From: Eumeta japonica
Lineage: Eukaryota > Arthropoda > Insecta > Lepidoptera > Psychidae
Assembly (NCBI GenBank): GCA_005406025.1
Contig: BGZK01000714.1
Coordinates: 1-64,000 of the forward strand
Direction: 5' to 3'
DNA length: 64,000 nucleotides
The position numbers were made by a program, and so were the translations under genes. The notes under the pieces are model-generated. The model worked only from the letters and a program-made list of their open reading frames with translations. It ran no database searches and had not been told where the DNA came from. Every line of letters begins with the position of its first letter. The stretch's first letter is position 1. Shown here piece by piece: positions 24,781 through 37,213 of this stretch.

Positions 24781-25499
24781 TGTATGTTTAAAGTATTAAC
24801 ATACTTAATGCAAACATTTCTGCATTTGACATTTAACACGACTCCATTTTTGTTTTCTTCTTTTCAAGTATTATTCCGATGTGATATTATTTTCTAAAAA
24901 AAAAATATTCAACAGTTTAAATACAAAACTCCTTAAATACTGTGTATTTATAAAATATTCCTTTATTTATATAAACTCATATCGTATTAAACGTACTAAA
25001 AACAAAACTTTTCAAAAACCAAAAGTGCTACATTTGACACTTGGAATACATGTGATATATGATTGAAAGTAAGATATTTGATTGATACGAATCCTGTAAT
25101 TGACTTTATTCTTAGGATGGTGTGCTTCAAACTCTCGTTCGCAATAGTTAACTGCTAAATATCAAAGCTGAAACCTAAACACAAACGTATCAGTAATATT
25201 AATGATATCGGCTTTTGTGATTTTAATATAATGTCGTAAATGCCAATATCTTTAATATCTCCCTAGTTAACTGGCAATTGTGAAGTTAAAAGAACGTATT
25301 TTAACTTTAACAGTAAATGATTTCAAATGATAGTTAGAAGCATACCGATGTTAAACTATTACATAAAGCCATATATATCATTCTAAAATGAGAGAAAAAC
25401 AGAAATATTTCATATTATTTTCTCTTATGACATTGGTAATGTGTTGGAAAAATTAGATACATAGTCACATATTTCGTAACTTTGTAATTTAAAAGTTAA

Positions 25500-26300
25500 A
25501 TAGTTTTATGACTTGTTGATTTTTAAACGATAAACGCAAATGAAAAAATTATATGGTTCTGGAACTATTTCAGTACTAAACGAAGAATTGGAGTTTGTTA
25601 ATACTTTTGTGTTCCAGGGAATTACTTTAGGTAACAGGCTTAAATGGGATTTTCAGATCATTAAGTCGGTGAAAAGGTTTCAATGGCACCTCGGAGCCAT
25701 GTTTGGTAGAAAAAGCAAATTTATCACTGTGTAATTAGCGCACTATATACCAAATGTGCATATGGTTGGTGATGACACACGCGTCTTTACTCACGCCGTC
25801 CCAAAGGCACTCGACAGATTCTAAATAAGTAATGCAGAATAAATTCTGTAGAGAAGCCGCGGACGCACACTTGTGCGTTCGGAATTCAATATTTCACAGG
25901 GATCTAGAACTCCCTATTATAGTAAAAATTAAGAAGGACGCATCTAAGCGGTTCTTCGACATCGTGGAATCGCATCTAATGCGCTTTTCCATTCAGCAGT
26001 CTCCTATGAGCCACCACACCTTCATCATTTATCTGTAGGCTACGGAATGTACTTACCGATCCACCTGAAGCTCTTACAGTGGCAGTAGTAAATCTCATGG
26101 AAATCAACAACATAAATGACTGACTAAGCTTAGGTACCCCTTAATGAGTAAGGTCTAGTCAGGCCATAGCACCTCCCCGCCTCCGGGCCGCTTAAGTGCC
26201 GGGTAGATTAATAGGACCCGACCCGTGTCGGTGTTCACTGACATTCTATGTCGAGGCGAACTTTAAGGAATCGCCCATAGAGCATGTCACGAGCCGTCGG
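25500..26300 (+). pseudogene. Jockey-type LINE relic, 3' end of reverse transcriptase ORF
   Basis: Broken frames in the same direction give the usual C-terminal landmarks of Jockey-clade ORF2. First is FVFQGITLGNRLKWD at about 25605-25652, where the family has F-LG-x-L-D-x-L-W. Then comes HAVPKALDRF at 25793-25822, in place of the W-G-HA-P-L stretch, and then CVRNSIFHRDLELP at about 25880, matching the W-VRN-LHRDL-P end motif. Stops and frameshifts separate the pieces. A GC-rich stretch to about 26300 probably belongs to the element's 3' UTR. The 5' part is absent, as is common for truncated LINE insertions. Confidence 0.65.
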
Positions 26301-27679
26301 CACCCCCGTGTACTGTTCAACCGCGTTCGGTGAAGTTGTTAAAGTATTCCTGCTAACAGCGCTTCCCGATCAGTCATTTTTTCAGGGAGATTTTTTTAGT
26401 AGGATTCAGCCTCACACTACCCGCGTGTATGAGCGCGTGGGTGTGTGTTATACATTTTTTTACATTCTCCTTGGCACAAGAAAGAAAAAAAATGTATGTG
26501 CATGTTTAATAGGGTGCCAGTGAATATACAATATGTACCCTTATATGTATAAATTTAAGTGTATTATTAAACAACTACTCAGTAAATAAAGGAGTTGTGC
26601 AATTTTAGAATATTTAAAACACAAAGTAAGCGGCTTGACTTTTTACCGAACTGTTTCGTTCATCAATGTTTTTGTATTTGTTTTGTCTATGCACGATAAA
26701 ATTAGAAAATAGCAGCTGTTTCTTAGTTTCTTGATTGATTTTCTTGAAGGAGAGCTGCCTTTCAAATTAATAGTAAAGTGTAAATTCACAAAAAGTTAGG
26801 TATTTTAGATATTATTTTTTAACCTATGAAATAGAGTATTTTGAATTTGAATTCATGCAAATAAAATTTCAATACAATTATTTATAAAAATAAAGAATAA
26901 AATTGATTGCCAATCATATCATATTAATTTAAGTGAATGTAACAAAAACATTAAGTTTATTCAATTTGTCCTTTTTAGATAAGTTTACAGACTAATAACT
27001 ATTTAAGAACTTATCTTTAATAAATATGTCATGTCTAAACTGATTGAACGTCACTTAATAGTGACGTTTAATGAAATCATTAAATACATTAATAAAAACA
27101 AAACCAACCCAGTGTGAGTAGAAATCATTTATGGAAGGTTTCATGTCACAATACATTTACTGCGTTTACGAAAAATAAATGTTTTTGTTTATATTCAGTA
27201 CGGGATGTCAATCTGGCATAATGACAGACTCACATTTCTTGTTTTATTTTTCATGTCTTTTTATTTTAAAGTACGCACTCGTCACTATACCGACTTTAAT
27301 ATAGAAAGCAATTGCTTGCATATTGTTTATTCGTATATTTCATATTACGTAATCGCATTTAAATTTTATCAAAGATTAAAATGTATGCTAAGGTTGTTTT
27401 ATTACTAAGCTAGAGCATGTCTTTAAACTTTGCTGTTCAGGCTTTTCTGTTGTGATTATCAAATTTTTTTTATTCAAAGTGATAAATGTTTTTGAAATTT
27501 TCAGTTCTTACTGACTAATAAAAAAATAGGCCTATTTAATTTTAAAAGATACAAACTAAATGTAAAATATACAAATTGTTTTGTATTGTAAGCTAAGGAT
27601 ATACAGATAGTTATATATTTGGATCGGAACGATGTCTATTTAAAAATTATATATATTAGACATAGGCAAGTTAACTAAT

Positions 27680-27890
27680 AGTACGGAGCGTTGCGTTATA
27701 GCGTGTATCTAGTCGGTCTGCCGTGTGCAGCGCCAAATGCAAGCAACGTAGTCGGCCCCGAGAGGTGCCGGGGGCTTATATAGATTGTGACGTCGGGGAC
27801 GAGGTAGCTTGTTTGTTCCTCGGCTCTGAGCTCTTCTTGGTATCAGCGGATGCGACGCAGACGGTGACTCGGTCCCTTACAATGTAACAT
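27680..27890. promoter_or_regulatory. GC-rich block upstream of pen-2, possible promoter or solo LTR
   Basis: A sharply GC-richer block sits in AT-rich surroundings. It includes GTCGGCCCCGAGAGGTGCC and a TATA-like CTTATATAG at about 27775, followed by more GC-rich sequence. It ends close to 400 bases before the pen-2 start. It could be the pen-2 (or shared divergent) promoter or 5' exon, or a solo LTR with its own TATA box. No target-site duplication could be fixed. Confidence 0.35.
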
Positions 27891-28272
27891 TGTTTTGTTG
27901 TGACCTTAGGGGACAACCTAAAGGTAGTAGGGTACATAACTAGATAAATAGCAACCCTAAAAATGACAACCTTTTATTGACAAATTGTGACTGTCATGAC
28001 GACATTTTAATGTGAGAATTTTGTAATGATTTTTGTAATTCTTGTAGGGATGATGACAAACGAGAGTAATATTGAAGTTTAAGTACTTTCAACACAGACA
28101 TTGAATCCCTTAAACCATTTATGTTATTATTCACAAAACAGATTTAGTGTTATAACTTTGTTATCATTTCATATTTCTTTAGGTGGGTGTGTACAAATAT
28201 TGAATGTTCCTTTGATTTTAATTTACCAATATATATTTCATATCTTGAAGCTGTGAATTGTTAACAATTACC

Positions 28273-31200
28273 ATGGATCTAAACAGAGTGCCAAATGATA
28301 AAAAATTAGAGATCTGCAAATGGTATTTCAAAGGTAAAATGTTTATAATTGTTATTATACTTCTTATTTGTTGTCAGTTCATCAATATGCAGATTAGTGT
28401 TGAATAATAGCCTCATATTTTCAGTGGGTTGCTTACTACTACCTTTCGTATGGGCGGTAAATGCCGTATGGTTCTTCAAAGAAGCTTTTATGAAACCTCC
28501 TTTTGAAGAACAGCAGCAAATTAAGAAATGTAAGTGACAATATTTAGTATGATATAAAGGTGTCACCACATCACACTTTTTTAACTTTTACCATGTAATT
28601 TTGTATTGAAGAAATTAAAAAAAAGTAGGATATAAGTGACGCGTTAGTCAAGAATCTGACATTAGAATAACCTTCCTTTATTTGTTAATTGAATGGAATG
28701 AGGTTCTAAGAGTATATTTGAATATAAAAAATGTTAAAAAAAATCAATTATAAGATCAAAATATGAAGATTTTAATTCATTTCATATATAACTTGCAGTA
28801 GACATAAACATCACAGTCAGTAATAAGTTCATAGCACATTATACTACAATGCGGCACTTGAGAATTTCTTATATTAAAATTCACCCTTGGAACATTTAAC
28901 TTCATTTAACAGATGAAGTGTTTTTTTAATGTCAGAACCTAGACTATGTATGGAATAGTTTCCATTATCACATATTTTGTTATTTTCTGTGTTTTCAAAT
29001 GGCATTTTATTGAATCGTATGCATCTAAGTAGGCTGTGCTTAATTCTCACAAAATAAAAAACACAGAGAGTGTTCACTTTTAAACCTCTGTATTTTTGTA
29101 ATAATGCACTAATATTTTTTAAAATACACTTATACAAAATGTACTACAAAGTTTAAATTAAATATCATTTGAACTCTTCATTAAATATTAATACAGTAAA
29201 AAACATTGATTAAAAAAATATTTTATTATTATGTATTTAGGATTTTCATTAATGTTTTGTATGCGGTATCAAAATAAGGAAATAATACTATCATGAGACC
29301 ATTTCAATATATATCTGGACATATTTATTTAATTCTTAGAAATAATTTAACATACTTAAAAATTTGTAGGAGTGTATACAGTAAAAAATTCTGTCTTGTA
29401 CAAAATGCAAGTAAAAGAATATGTTTTCAAAGGTGTTTTGTAATTATAAAATGTGATATATACAATGTCAACACCACTCAGCAACCACCCGATTCGGTGA
29501 CAAATTCCCTAGAATGTCAAAAAGGTTCTCTTACGTAGTTATCCATACATGGTACAGTCTATAGCATCATACCCGCTCTCAATAGAGACAATAATATTTC
29601 ATTACGTACTAATAAACATTGTCTCTTAATTGGCTTGAAAATGCTTTTCTAATTTCATTATATATACCACATAAAATATACCATTATATATAACATATAA
29701 AATTACATTTGCACACATTATTTTATTTAATTTGTTTGTCAGCATGGTGTGTATTACCAGAAGATCTTTAAAAATGTATTCTTCTGTTTGTTTTGATAAC
29801 CTGTGCTTAAGTTGTTATGTTATTTCATATTTTTAGTTCCTAACAAACTTTCGAATTGTGGACATCACTAGTAAGCGACTCTTTGTGGTTGATAAATTTT
29901 TTTCAATATGCGTGATAGAGATGGGAGAAAAGATTAGTGATGTAAATAAATATATATAAAATAAATAAATAATTTGGTTTTTACCACTCTCCATTTGACA
30001 ACTCCCAATAACGTAATAAATTCCTCAGTCCCTTAAATATCACTATAGAGTGTTTACATAGTATATATAACGTAAAATTAAAAGCAAATCAATGTACAAT
30101 GAAATAAAAATTAAAGAGATAATAAGTTAAAAATTTACATATTGAAAATGTGTAAACTAAAATATTTGCAATTCAACTGCATATACACTTTCGAAAAAAT
30201 TTCTGAACATATTGGTTGTTTTGTATAACTTACAGTATTACTTAAATAATGCAAAAATTTATGTGATAAAAGTAGTTATCAGAATTTTTAAATGTTATGT
30301 AATTCTATATTATTATTGAATTCACCATGCTATCCTTCAATACCAGTAGCTGCACTCCCATACCCTGTTTCAGATAAATTTGAAATTTTCTGGTCTGATT
30401 TTGATAAAACACTCTCATCATTGTAGAACTGTTATGTGCTCTATATTTCGCCTGACTTTGCTTGCTTGCATATTATTAAGTTTTGTGATATCTGATTTGA
30501 TTTTGATAGAATTTTTTTTCAGCATGTTCTTCATAATGTTACAAAACGTGTGGCAACCTTTCTTTTGGCTAAAAGTTTAAACTTGTTAATTAATACAGTT
30601 AATTTTGATGTTGAATCATACTAAGTGGATTATTGTAAGTTGTTCGTGATTGTTATCATTAATTTTGTGGCAGTGTGCTTGACTGATGCCTTACGTTTTC
30701 TGAGGCACGGATTAGGTAGATTGTATTGTATTGACGTACATCAAAAACTCAATTTTAGTACATAGTCAAGATTCGACCTTGATCCTTCTGTTTTCGAAGG
30801 CAACGCAAAAATCTTTTCGGTCCTGTTTAATTTTTATTATAACACTAGCTTTCTGCCCGCATGGGCATAGAATGGGTTACTTCATATCTTTTATATTAAA
30901 TAGTTTTGTTGTCAATTCTAATCTTATTCTCACTTTGAATTCTGGTTCCAGTACTTTACATAATTTCGATCTTTGATCCTCAGTCCCTCTTCATTTCTCC
31001 CTCTTTACCAATAAGCACGCTGTGGTCAAAAAGTTGAGTGTAGGTTTTACTTTTTCTTCTTTTGAATGTTATTAGCTTTATGATTTTACAGGCCTTCAAT
31101 GCTAACAAATATTATTTGCCATTTAATTTGTCAGACTAGATCTTTATGAGGATAATTTTTTTCTTGCAATCTCATTTAGAAAATATAAAACCTGTATTGT

Positions 31201-31573
31201 GCTCCAGTTTAAGCTTTACATACCCATGAAAACCGCATTAAAATGTGTTCAGTGGATGTGTGGGAACGCAGACAGCAAATTGTTTTTTCCTATACCACCT
31301 TTCTCTTATCGTCCCCTCTCCATTCTTCGTATATGCCTTCAATGTACAGATGCACCCTGTTCTACTGTTGTATTATATGTATACATTATGTCTACATAAC
31401 TCTTACATGCGGTAATGTATGGTTTATTTCCAGATGTGATAATGAGCAGTGTGGGAGCAGTCATATGGACTGTCGTTATGGTAACGTGGATAGCCGCCTT
31501 CCAAATCAACAGAGTGGCGTGGGGCAGTGTCGGAGATGCCCTCACATATTTATACCCTTTAGGACGACCTTAG
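28273..31573 (+). CDS. pen-2: Gamma-secretase subunit PEN-2 (presenilin enhancer 2)
   Basis: Three exons join in phase: 28273-28333, 28425-28529 and 31434-31573, giving 101 residues, the usual length of the family. The protein starts MDLNRVPN, a nearly invariant PEN-2 start. It then has a first hydrophobic segment with [14 protein letters not shown] (about 24-37), the EAF...EQ-QIKKYV linker (about 40-57), a second membrane segment (about 59-79), and the conserved C-terminus with FQINR...WG-VGD...PLGRP. PEN-2 is the smallest subunit of the gamma-secretase complex (presenilin, nicastrin, APH-1, PEN-2) and is needed for presenilin endoproteolysis and so for cleavage of Notch and other type I membrane proteins. 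Splice sites are canonical (GTAAAA, GTAAGT; TTTTCAG, TTTCCAG). The second intron (2.9 kb) holds repeat insertions; the first is 91 bases. No damage is seen. Confidence 0.97.
30844..31320. repeat. Helitron-like / CTAG-GCCCGC lepidopteran repeat piece in pen-2 intron 2
   Basis: CTAG at 30844-30847 is followed by TTTCTGCCCGCATGGGC, in which GCCCGCATGGGC (30855-30866) can form a short stem. On the minus strand this reads stem-then-CTAG-T, the form of a Helitron 3' end. About 400 bases further on (31215-31265) is GAAAACCGCATTAAAATG with GTTCAGTGG, a tail motif seen again at 32685-32720. Assignment to Helitrons is an inference from the end structure. Confidence 0.5.
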
Positions 31574-31634
31574 TAGTGATAAAATTGATTCTAGCATTTA
31601 AGTTGAAATGTGTTATTGATAATAATAGATGATA

Positions 31635-31640
31635 ATTAAA
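31635..31640 (+). terminator. Probable pen-2 polyadenylation signal (ATTAAA)
   Basis: The common variant ATTAAA lies 62 bases after the pen-2 stop codon and just upstream of the Helitron end at 31677. No AATAAA lies nearer. Confidence 0.5.
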
Positions 31641-31676
31641 ATTTTTAATTTATAAATTTGTTATTTTATTGAATAC

Positions 31677-32300
31677 TAGCGACACGCCCCGGCCTCGCAT
31701 GGATGCAATGTAGATACTCATATGGGGCAGTGTGGAGTGATTAATGGTATTATGATTATACTACAGGATATCAGTATATACAATATTTGCAGCTGATTTT
31801 TCATGAGACAGTGCAAACATGTTTTCTTCAGAGGTTATTCTCGAAAACGCGACAAATAACTGGCCAAGTGAAAAACACTCATCCCTCAAATTTAAGCCAG
31901 CAACGTTGAATGTTCGTCCCTTTGACTTATAAATGGTCATTGCAAAAGATACCGTTACCAGAAATTGCAGGCGCTTAAATTGAAATGGTAAATGCGATGG
32001 TTTTAGAGGACTCCGGGGAATGAAAACATCTGGTAAATATTGGGCACTCAATTATGAAAGTTTTAAGGGATTTTATCAATAATCATGTACAGTTACATAA
32101 TTTAGGTGGATTAAGGTTCCTTAATAAAATAACAGGACAAACTACCACCATTCAACATCAGTTTATGTAGAGAGTCCAGACGGGTTGAAAGAATTAAGAA
32201 ATTCTGTGGGAAAATGAACAGCTTCTTCAACATTACAGTGTCGATTGAGTAGTATATTTTCACTGGTGCATCAATCTTTGAAAGAATTCTCCGCTTTTTA
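31677..32300 (-). pseudogene. Helitron relic with C-terminal part of Rep/PIF1-type helicase
   Basis: The open frame 32051-31761 (minus) contains DVFIPRSPL, LPFQFKRLQF, FAMTIYKSKGRT, FSLGQLFVAFSR and ANIVY. These are the last helicase motifs of Helitron-type PIF1 proteins; the usual NKSQGQT is altered to YKSKGRT. Upstream on the same strand, broken frames give PVILLRNLNPPKLCN (about 32095) and FPTEFLNSFNP (about 32195), the expected preceding segments, so the reading frame is broken by stops and shifts. Downstream on the minus strand the sequence ends GTCGCTAG followed by T (31677-31680), matching the CTRR end of Helitrons that insert between A and T. The 5' part with the Rep domain is missing. 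Confidence 0.75.
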
Positions 32301-32654
32301 AATCTCTAGATTTTAAGTTATCTATTTCAATGAAATGCTGTTAAGGGCAATTTGGATCTACATAAAATGTAGATGATACTGTATTGTATGAAATAGCTTG
32401 GTAAATAAGCCATTTTTTGTAATTTGCAAAAGATAAAAATAGTTACTGAGGAGATAAATATACACCATCGCAAACTTTTTTTAATGATCTTTTTAAGATG
32501 TACAATTCCATAGCACATTAATTTGATCTATCTCATAAGGGTTAGCCAGCGCTTGCAATTTAAGCGCTAAAAAATATGTTTGTTATGACATCACATTACA
32601 AATTTGATGTTTTCAGCTTTTCTCTATTGTAATATGAATGTATTATATATGTAT

Positions 32655-32785
32655 ATATAACCTTACTCTTGAATCACTCTATCTATTGCTGAAAACTGCA
32701 TTAAAATCCGTCGAGTGGTTTAAAAGATGTAAGAGAACAAACAGCGAAAGCAACTTCTTTTTATACTATGTAAAGATTTGTGTAG
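32655..32785 (+). repeat. Dispersed repeat tail related to 31215-31265
   Basis: TTGAATCACTCTATCTATT is followed by GAAAACTGCATTAAAATCC, then GAGTGGTTTAAAAGAT and a TTTTATACTATGTA-like end. The middle part matches the repeat inside pen-2 intron 2. I know this layout as a frequent non-autonomous repeat of lepidopteran genomes; the family name is not given. Confidence 0.5.
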
Positions 32786-34369
32786 TTAACAAAGAAATAT
32801 TTGAGTTTTTGTTTTTTAATGAATGATTTGAATGATTGACTGTCTCCAAGCAACTGAAAGTGCCTGTCAGTCGGCTGACATTGTAGTGTTTAAACTCTTG
32901 CTTATTTCTGGACTGGTATTACCTATGATTAAGTAAAACAAATAAAGATATCTATTGTGATGCCGTACGGTGTTACACTAAAACCCAGCCACGGGTTATG
33001 TAATTTGACAACCGAGTGCGTGCATGATAGAGGCAGTCGTTAGTTCGAAATTGTCTTCATTATAAAAGACTGCGATTACAGAAGAGGAAAGAACTTCAAA
33101 GAATATGGGATTACTTTTCATGAGTGAATACTTAGTTTTTATTTCGATATTTATGCAATAAATTAAAAAAAGATACTGTACCTATTAGATAATTTAACAA
33201 TGAAGTTGCAAAATATGGAAAAGTTTTTTCTTTATATATTTTTTGGTGTTTATCTTTGTCAATAAAACGTGTTTACTATGAATTTTAGCATGAACAGAAA
33301 GAAAAATGTCTATAAGGGTATATTTGAAAATCTCAGATTTCTTCACTCGTACAACCAGACATTCAGTTATAAGTCCCATGCATGGGAGGGAAACAAAGAG
33401 AAGAGTTATCCTAATTTTTTTTAATAAAAGTATAAGATCTTCAAAAAGCTTATATAATGAATACGATTTTAGTGTAGTTTTTAATAAACAAGAAAAATTA
33501 AAAAATTTTTTTTCAAGGAAGTGTTTGATTAAATTTTGATTTCTGTCTTAGTTGACATTATTACAATTTAAAAAGGACTGCGAGAGCAAGTACTAACACA
33601 ATAATACAATACAAATCGTACAATTTTCTTGAACTGCTAGAATATGTTGTTTCATTATGGTGTTTCAGCATCCATTTTCCGGTTTCATCATCAGATCCTG
33701 AAAGCCAATCATGGGCACAGTATGTTCCAAGTCTAAACACAGCTAGGCTACCTTGTTTTATTATGGAGTATTAATGTCTACTTTCTGGATCCTGGAAATT
33801 GCTCATGGTCAAAGTGCATCTCGAGCCCATACATGGCTAGGATACAATGATTATGAAGTTCCAGTGCTAAACTTCCAGCTCCATTATTACATTAGTCCAA
33901 TTATACCATGTTATTGTATTATCATTGGTCTTCAATATGTATGCAAAGTTTAAACTTAACCTAATGATTTACAAAATCAAAAAAAAATTACAGTGAAGAT
34001 AGAACATTACAAGTTAGCAAATTTTTTTTAACACTACTAAGTTTCTCCCCTACGTACTTAACCAAATTACACTTCAAAATTTTATACATTTATCTTTAAT
34101 GTTAAATAAGTATTTGGGCAGGGTTGGTTGTGATCAATATAAGTATTCCTGTCTTTTTGTGTTTAGTCATTTTTAATTTGTATTGGCATCCGTTAAGTTA
34201 CATACAAAGTTGATAAAAGTTTTATTAGCAACGTTAATAATAATAGCCTTTATTCTGATCGTCTTAACCTAATAACAAAGTATGGAAAGTATAAATATGT
34301 AAACTAAATGTAAAAACGAAATATAAAAATTTTCTTATATGTTAGTAAAAATTTGTTTTTTGGTGATTT

Positions 34370-34720
34370 TCTAAAGATCTGTTTGCCAATCGGCAAAGGC
34401 TTCCTCCAACCTTTTCCACTCTGATCTATCTTGAGGCACTCTGTTCCACATCGCACCTGCCACTTCTCTGATGTCATCATCCCATCTTTTTCTGTGGTCT
34501 ACCTCTTTTCCTTTTACCTTCCCTTGGGTACCATCTTCACTTTCTTATTCTATTTGTCATGACCCCTTATCATATGTCCCGCCCATCTCCATTTAAGTTT
34601 TCTAATTTTCAGAGTTATATCTGTTGTGCTTGTTTTATATCTTATGGCACAGTTTATCAATTTGTCTGATCTCTTCACACTCAAAATACTCCTTTCCATA
34701 GCGTACTGACAAGCAACATT
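34370..34720 (-). pseudogene. RTE-type LINE relic, C-terminus of reverse transcriptase ORF
   Basis: Read on the minus strand, the pieces MERSILSVKRSDK (start near 34699), LKIRKLKWRWAGHMIRG (about 34607-34557) and REVAGAMWNRVPQDRSEWKR, ending EEAFADWQTDL and a stop (34474-34376), follow the standard order of the C-terminal tail of lepidopteran RTE-type endonuclease-reverse transcriptases (K-x-W-AGH, then W-R-A-DR-W-LEEA). The middle has a stop and a frameshift. Nothing of the endonuclease or polymerase core remains. Confidence 0.75.
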
Positions 34721-37163
34721 CAAAATTGAATATTTTGTTGTTTTAATGTTATAGAAATATTAAGTAATTTTTCAATAAGGTGCTTCGTATCCGTTACACC
34801 AGGTTATACCAGAGCCATCTTAGGCTAGGCTTAGTCATCTTAGACAAGTGTTACCCTTGGGCACACAGAGCCGTGGCCTTTGGGTGTATAGAGTTTGGGC
34901 ACTTCGGCATTTGGGGGGCCCCCCGAGCTCTTGCCCGCGTGCCCTCATGGAAGAAACGGAATTGCACTGTACGAACGCCTCTATGGCCAATAGTGCATTA
35001 TCTTACGATAAAAAATACGCCTACCCTCGCATTATGATGGCTCAATCAGTGCACACAGTCAGCAAAAGTTAACATACATTTTTAAAATTATTATGCATCG
35101 ACACTGTGATTGTATCATGCCGTATAGATTGTGTCGCGAATCTAGTGTCGAAGGAGGTAGTGTTTGCATCTCGAAGTACCTCATTTTTTTATCTGGAATA
35201 GGAGATATGGTTTTCTCATATCACTCGTCTCTATCTCCTCTCTAATAAGTATGGCCTCTCAATAGCCTCACCATTGTTTAGACAATATTTGGAACAAAGT
35301 TCAGGTAGGTACATATAAACCAGAAGAAAATAAAGTTTAGTAGATTATACAAATGAAAAACCACTATACATATGATAAAAATTAGATTTTTTAAATAATA
35401 AATCTTCAGGGATATAATCAATCAGACGACACAAACATAATCACAAAACAATGATAAATATTAATTGTGTAACGCGTGGTACCTCAGCCATTCATATATA
35501 GTTTCATTATAAAAATTGAAATTCCATTAAAATTATTTCCAATATTTCTCTAATTTGTTCTCCACGATTTTTTTTTAATTAGGTTGTTAAAAATTATGCC
35601 ATACTTGGTCTCACTTTGTTAACTGTAATATTAGTTCTAAATCAGTAAATCAGGAACATCACTTTGAAATTTCACTCACTGTCCTTATATTTCCCCCAGA
35701 GGGAAATTCTTGAAATTCATGTTCATTTATAAAATGAGATTAATCCATGAATGATCATACGACAAAAAAAAAAAAAAATAAAACAACCTGGCACTGAAAA
35801 ATCTTTATTTTATACAATATATATACATATACATATATATACAAAAATTATAATTAATTATCTAGTCTGGAGATTTAGAACAAACAACATTTGCCACCTG
35901 TATCATATGATGCGTTTGCACCTGAAAGGCAGTGATCATCAATTTTAAATCTTAGTCCGAAGATCAAAAAGTTTAACATATAATACTAACTTTTTGATAT
36001 GCACTTCCTGTGTAAAAAAATTTGGACCATAACTTAAATGCATTCACAGTCATTTATTACCTATACAGATGCTTAAAATTCGTTTCTACACCTTGGAAAT
36101 GCAAAAATATACTATTATATTAAATTATTATTAATATATTAAATTCTGTAATGTCATATATATTTTAAAATACTGTATTTTAGAATACAAAATTCTACAT
36201 ACACGAAATAAATGTATACTTATAATGACAACATTAAAATTAACATTCAAGGGGTTAAAAAAGTATAATACAGATGAACTTTACACACATAACTGCGAGT
36301 TCAACTCGATGTCAGTACAAAATATGTAAGTAAATACATGATTTCGAAAACTAAATAAAAATACCCGCAGAAGTGAAATTATCAGAATTTTCAAATCGGA
36401 ATTAGAGATCGTACATGAATTTCAAATAAGAATCAACTCCTCGAGTATCAGTAAGTTTACTGCCACCATATACAAATCCATTACTTTTAGGGTATACGTT
36501 GAAATAGATATACTAATTGGCTCTATTTGTTACATCTACTATCACAAAATGCTGCCAAAAAATATTCTTACTTTGTTTAACTTTGAGATAAAATAGATAA
36601 AATAAGTCTATTTATTTATTGACTGAAATCTAAGTTAGTCTAAGGGCTAAAATAAAAAAATAAATAAAATAAAAATATTACTATCTAAATCACCCAGTTA
36701 TTATGGAATTTTATTTTACAATTTCTTTTGTATGTATAAAAAAAATTAATGTTTTTTCTAAATTAGGCAACTGTTGCTGTACAAATAATATAGGAGAACA
36801 TTGTTTACTATTCCCAACTTCAAACCGACGATGGTTAATAATTCTTTCAATAAAATTTAGCTGAATATTAAGCAGTTTTGAATACCCACCAAAAACCTGT
36901 TCATAGAATAAGCTAAACATTTGGCCAGCAATGAGATACATTTAATATTTAAAATTTTAATTGTAAAACCTATAGGAGTATCTTGCCAGTTTTCCTTCTT
37001 ACATTTCCAAAAACGGTAGTAAATTCATTTTACTTTCTTTATTGGTGTGAACACTTAATACAAAATACAATGAAATAAAAAATATTCTCATTGTTTTTTT
37101 TTTCTGATAAACATATTCGACAGATTAATTTATTTGCTGTTATACTAAATTTTATTAACATAT

Positions 37164-37213
37164 TGCATGTTTTCATTATTTCTATACTTATATAGAAATA
37201 ATGAAAACATGCA
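37164..37213. repeat. Perfect 23-bp inverted repeat with 4-base loop
   Basis: The left arm 37164-37186 (begins TGCATGTTTTCATT) pairs perfectly with 37191-37213 (ends AATGAAAACATGCA) around the loop CTTA. It lies in AT-rich intergenic DNA and is not part of a recognised element. Confidence 0.95.

Larger units (their letters stand above)
24781..28272. other. Divergent intergenic region between receptor gene and pen-2
   Basis: The two start codons face away from each other, 3.5 kb apart. The space holds a Jockey-type LINE relic (25500-26300), AT-rich sequence, and a GC-rich block at about 27680-27890 about 400 bases upstream of the pen-2 start codon. Promoters of both genes must lie here or in unrecognised 5' exons. 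Confidence 0.6.

Noticed and set aside
34780..35072. Frames of 85 and 74 codons
   Set aside because: Overlapping frames in a GC-richer intergenic piece next to the RTE relic; no recognised motif.
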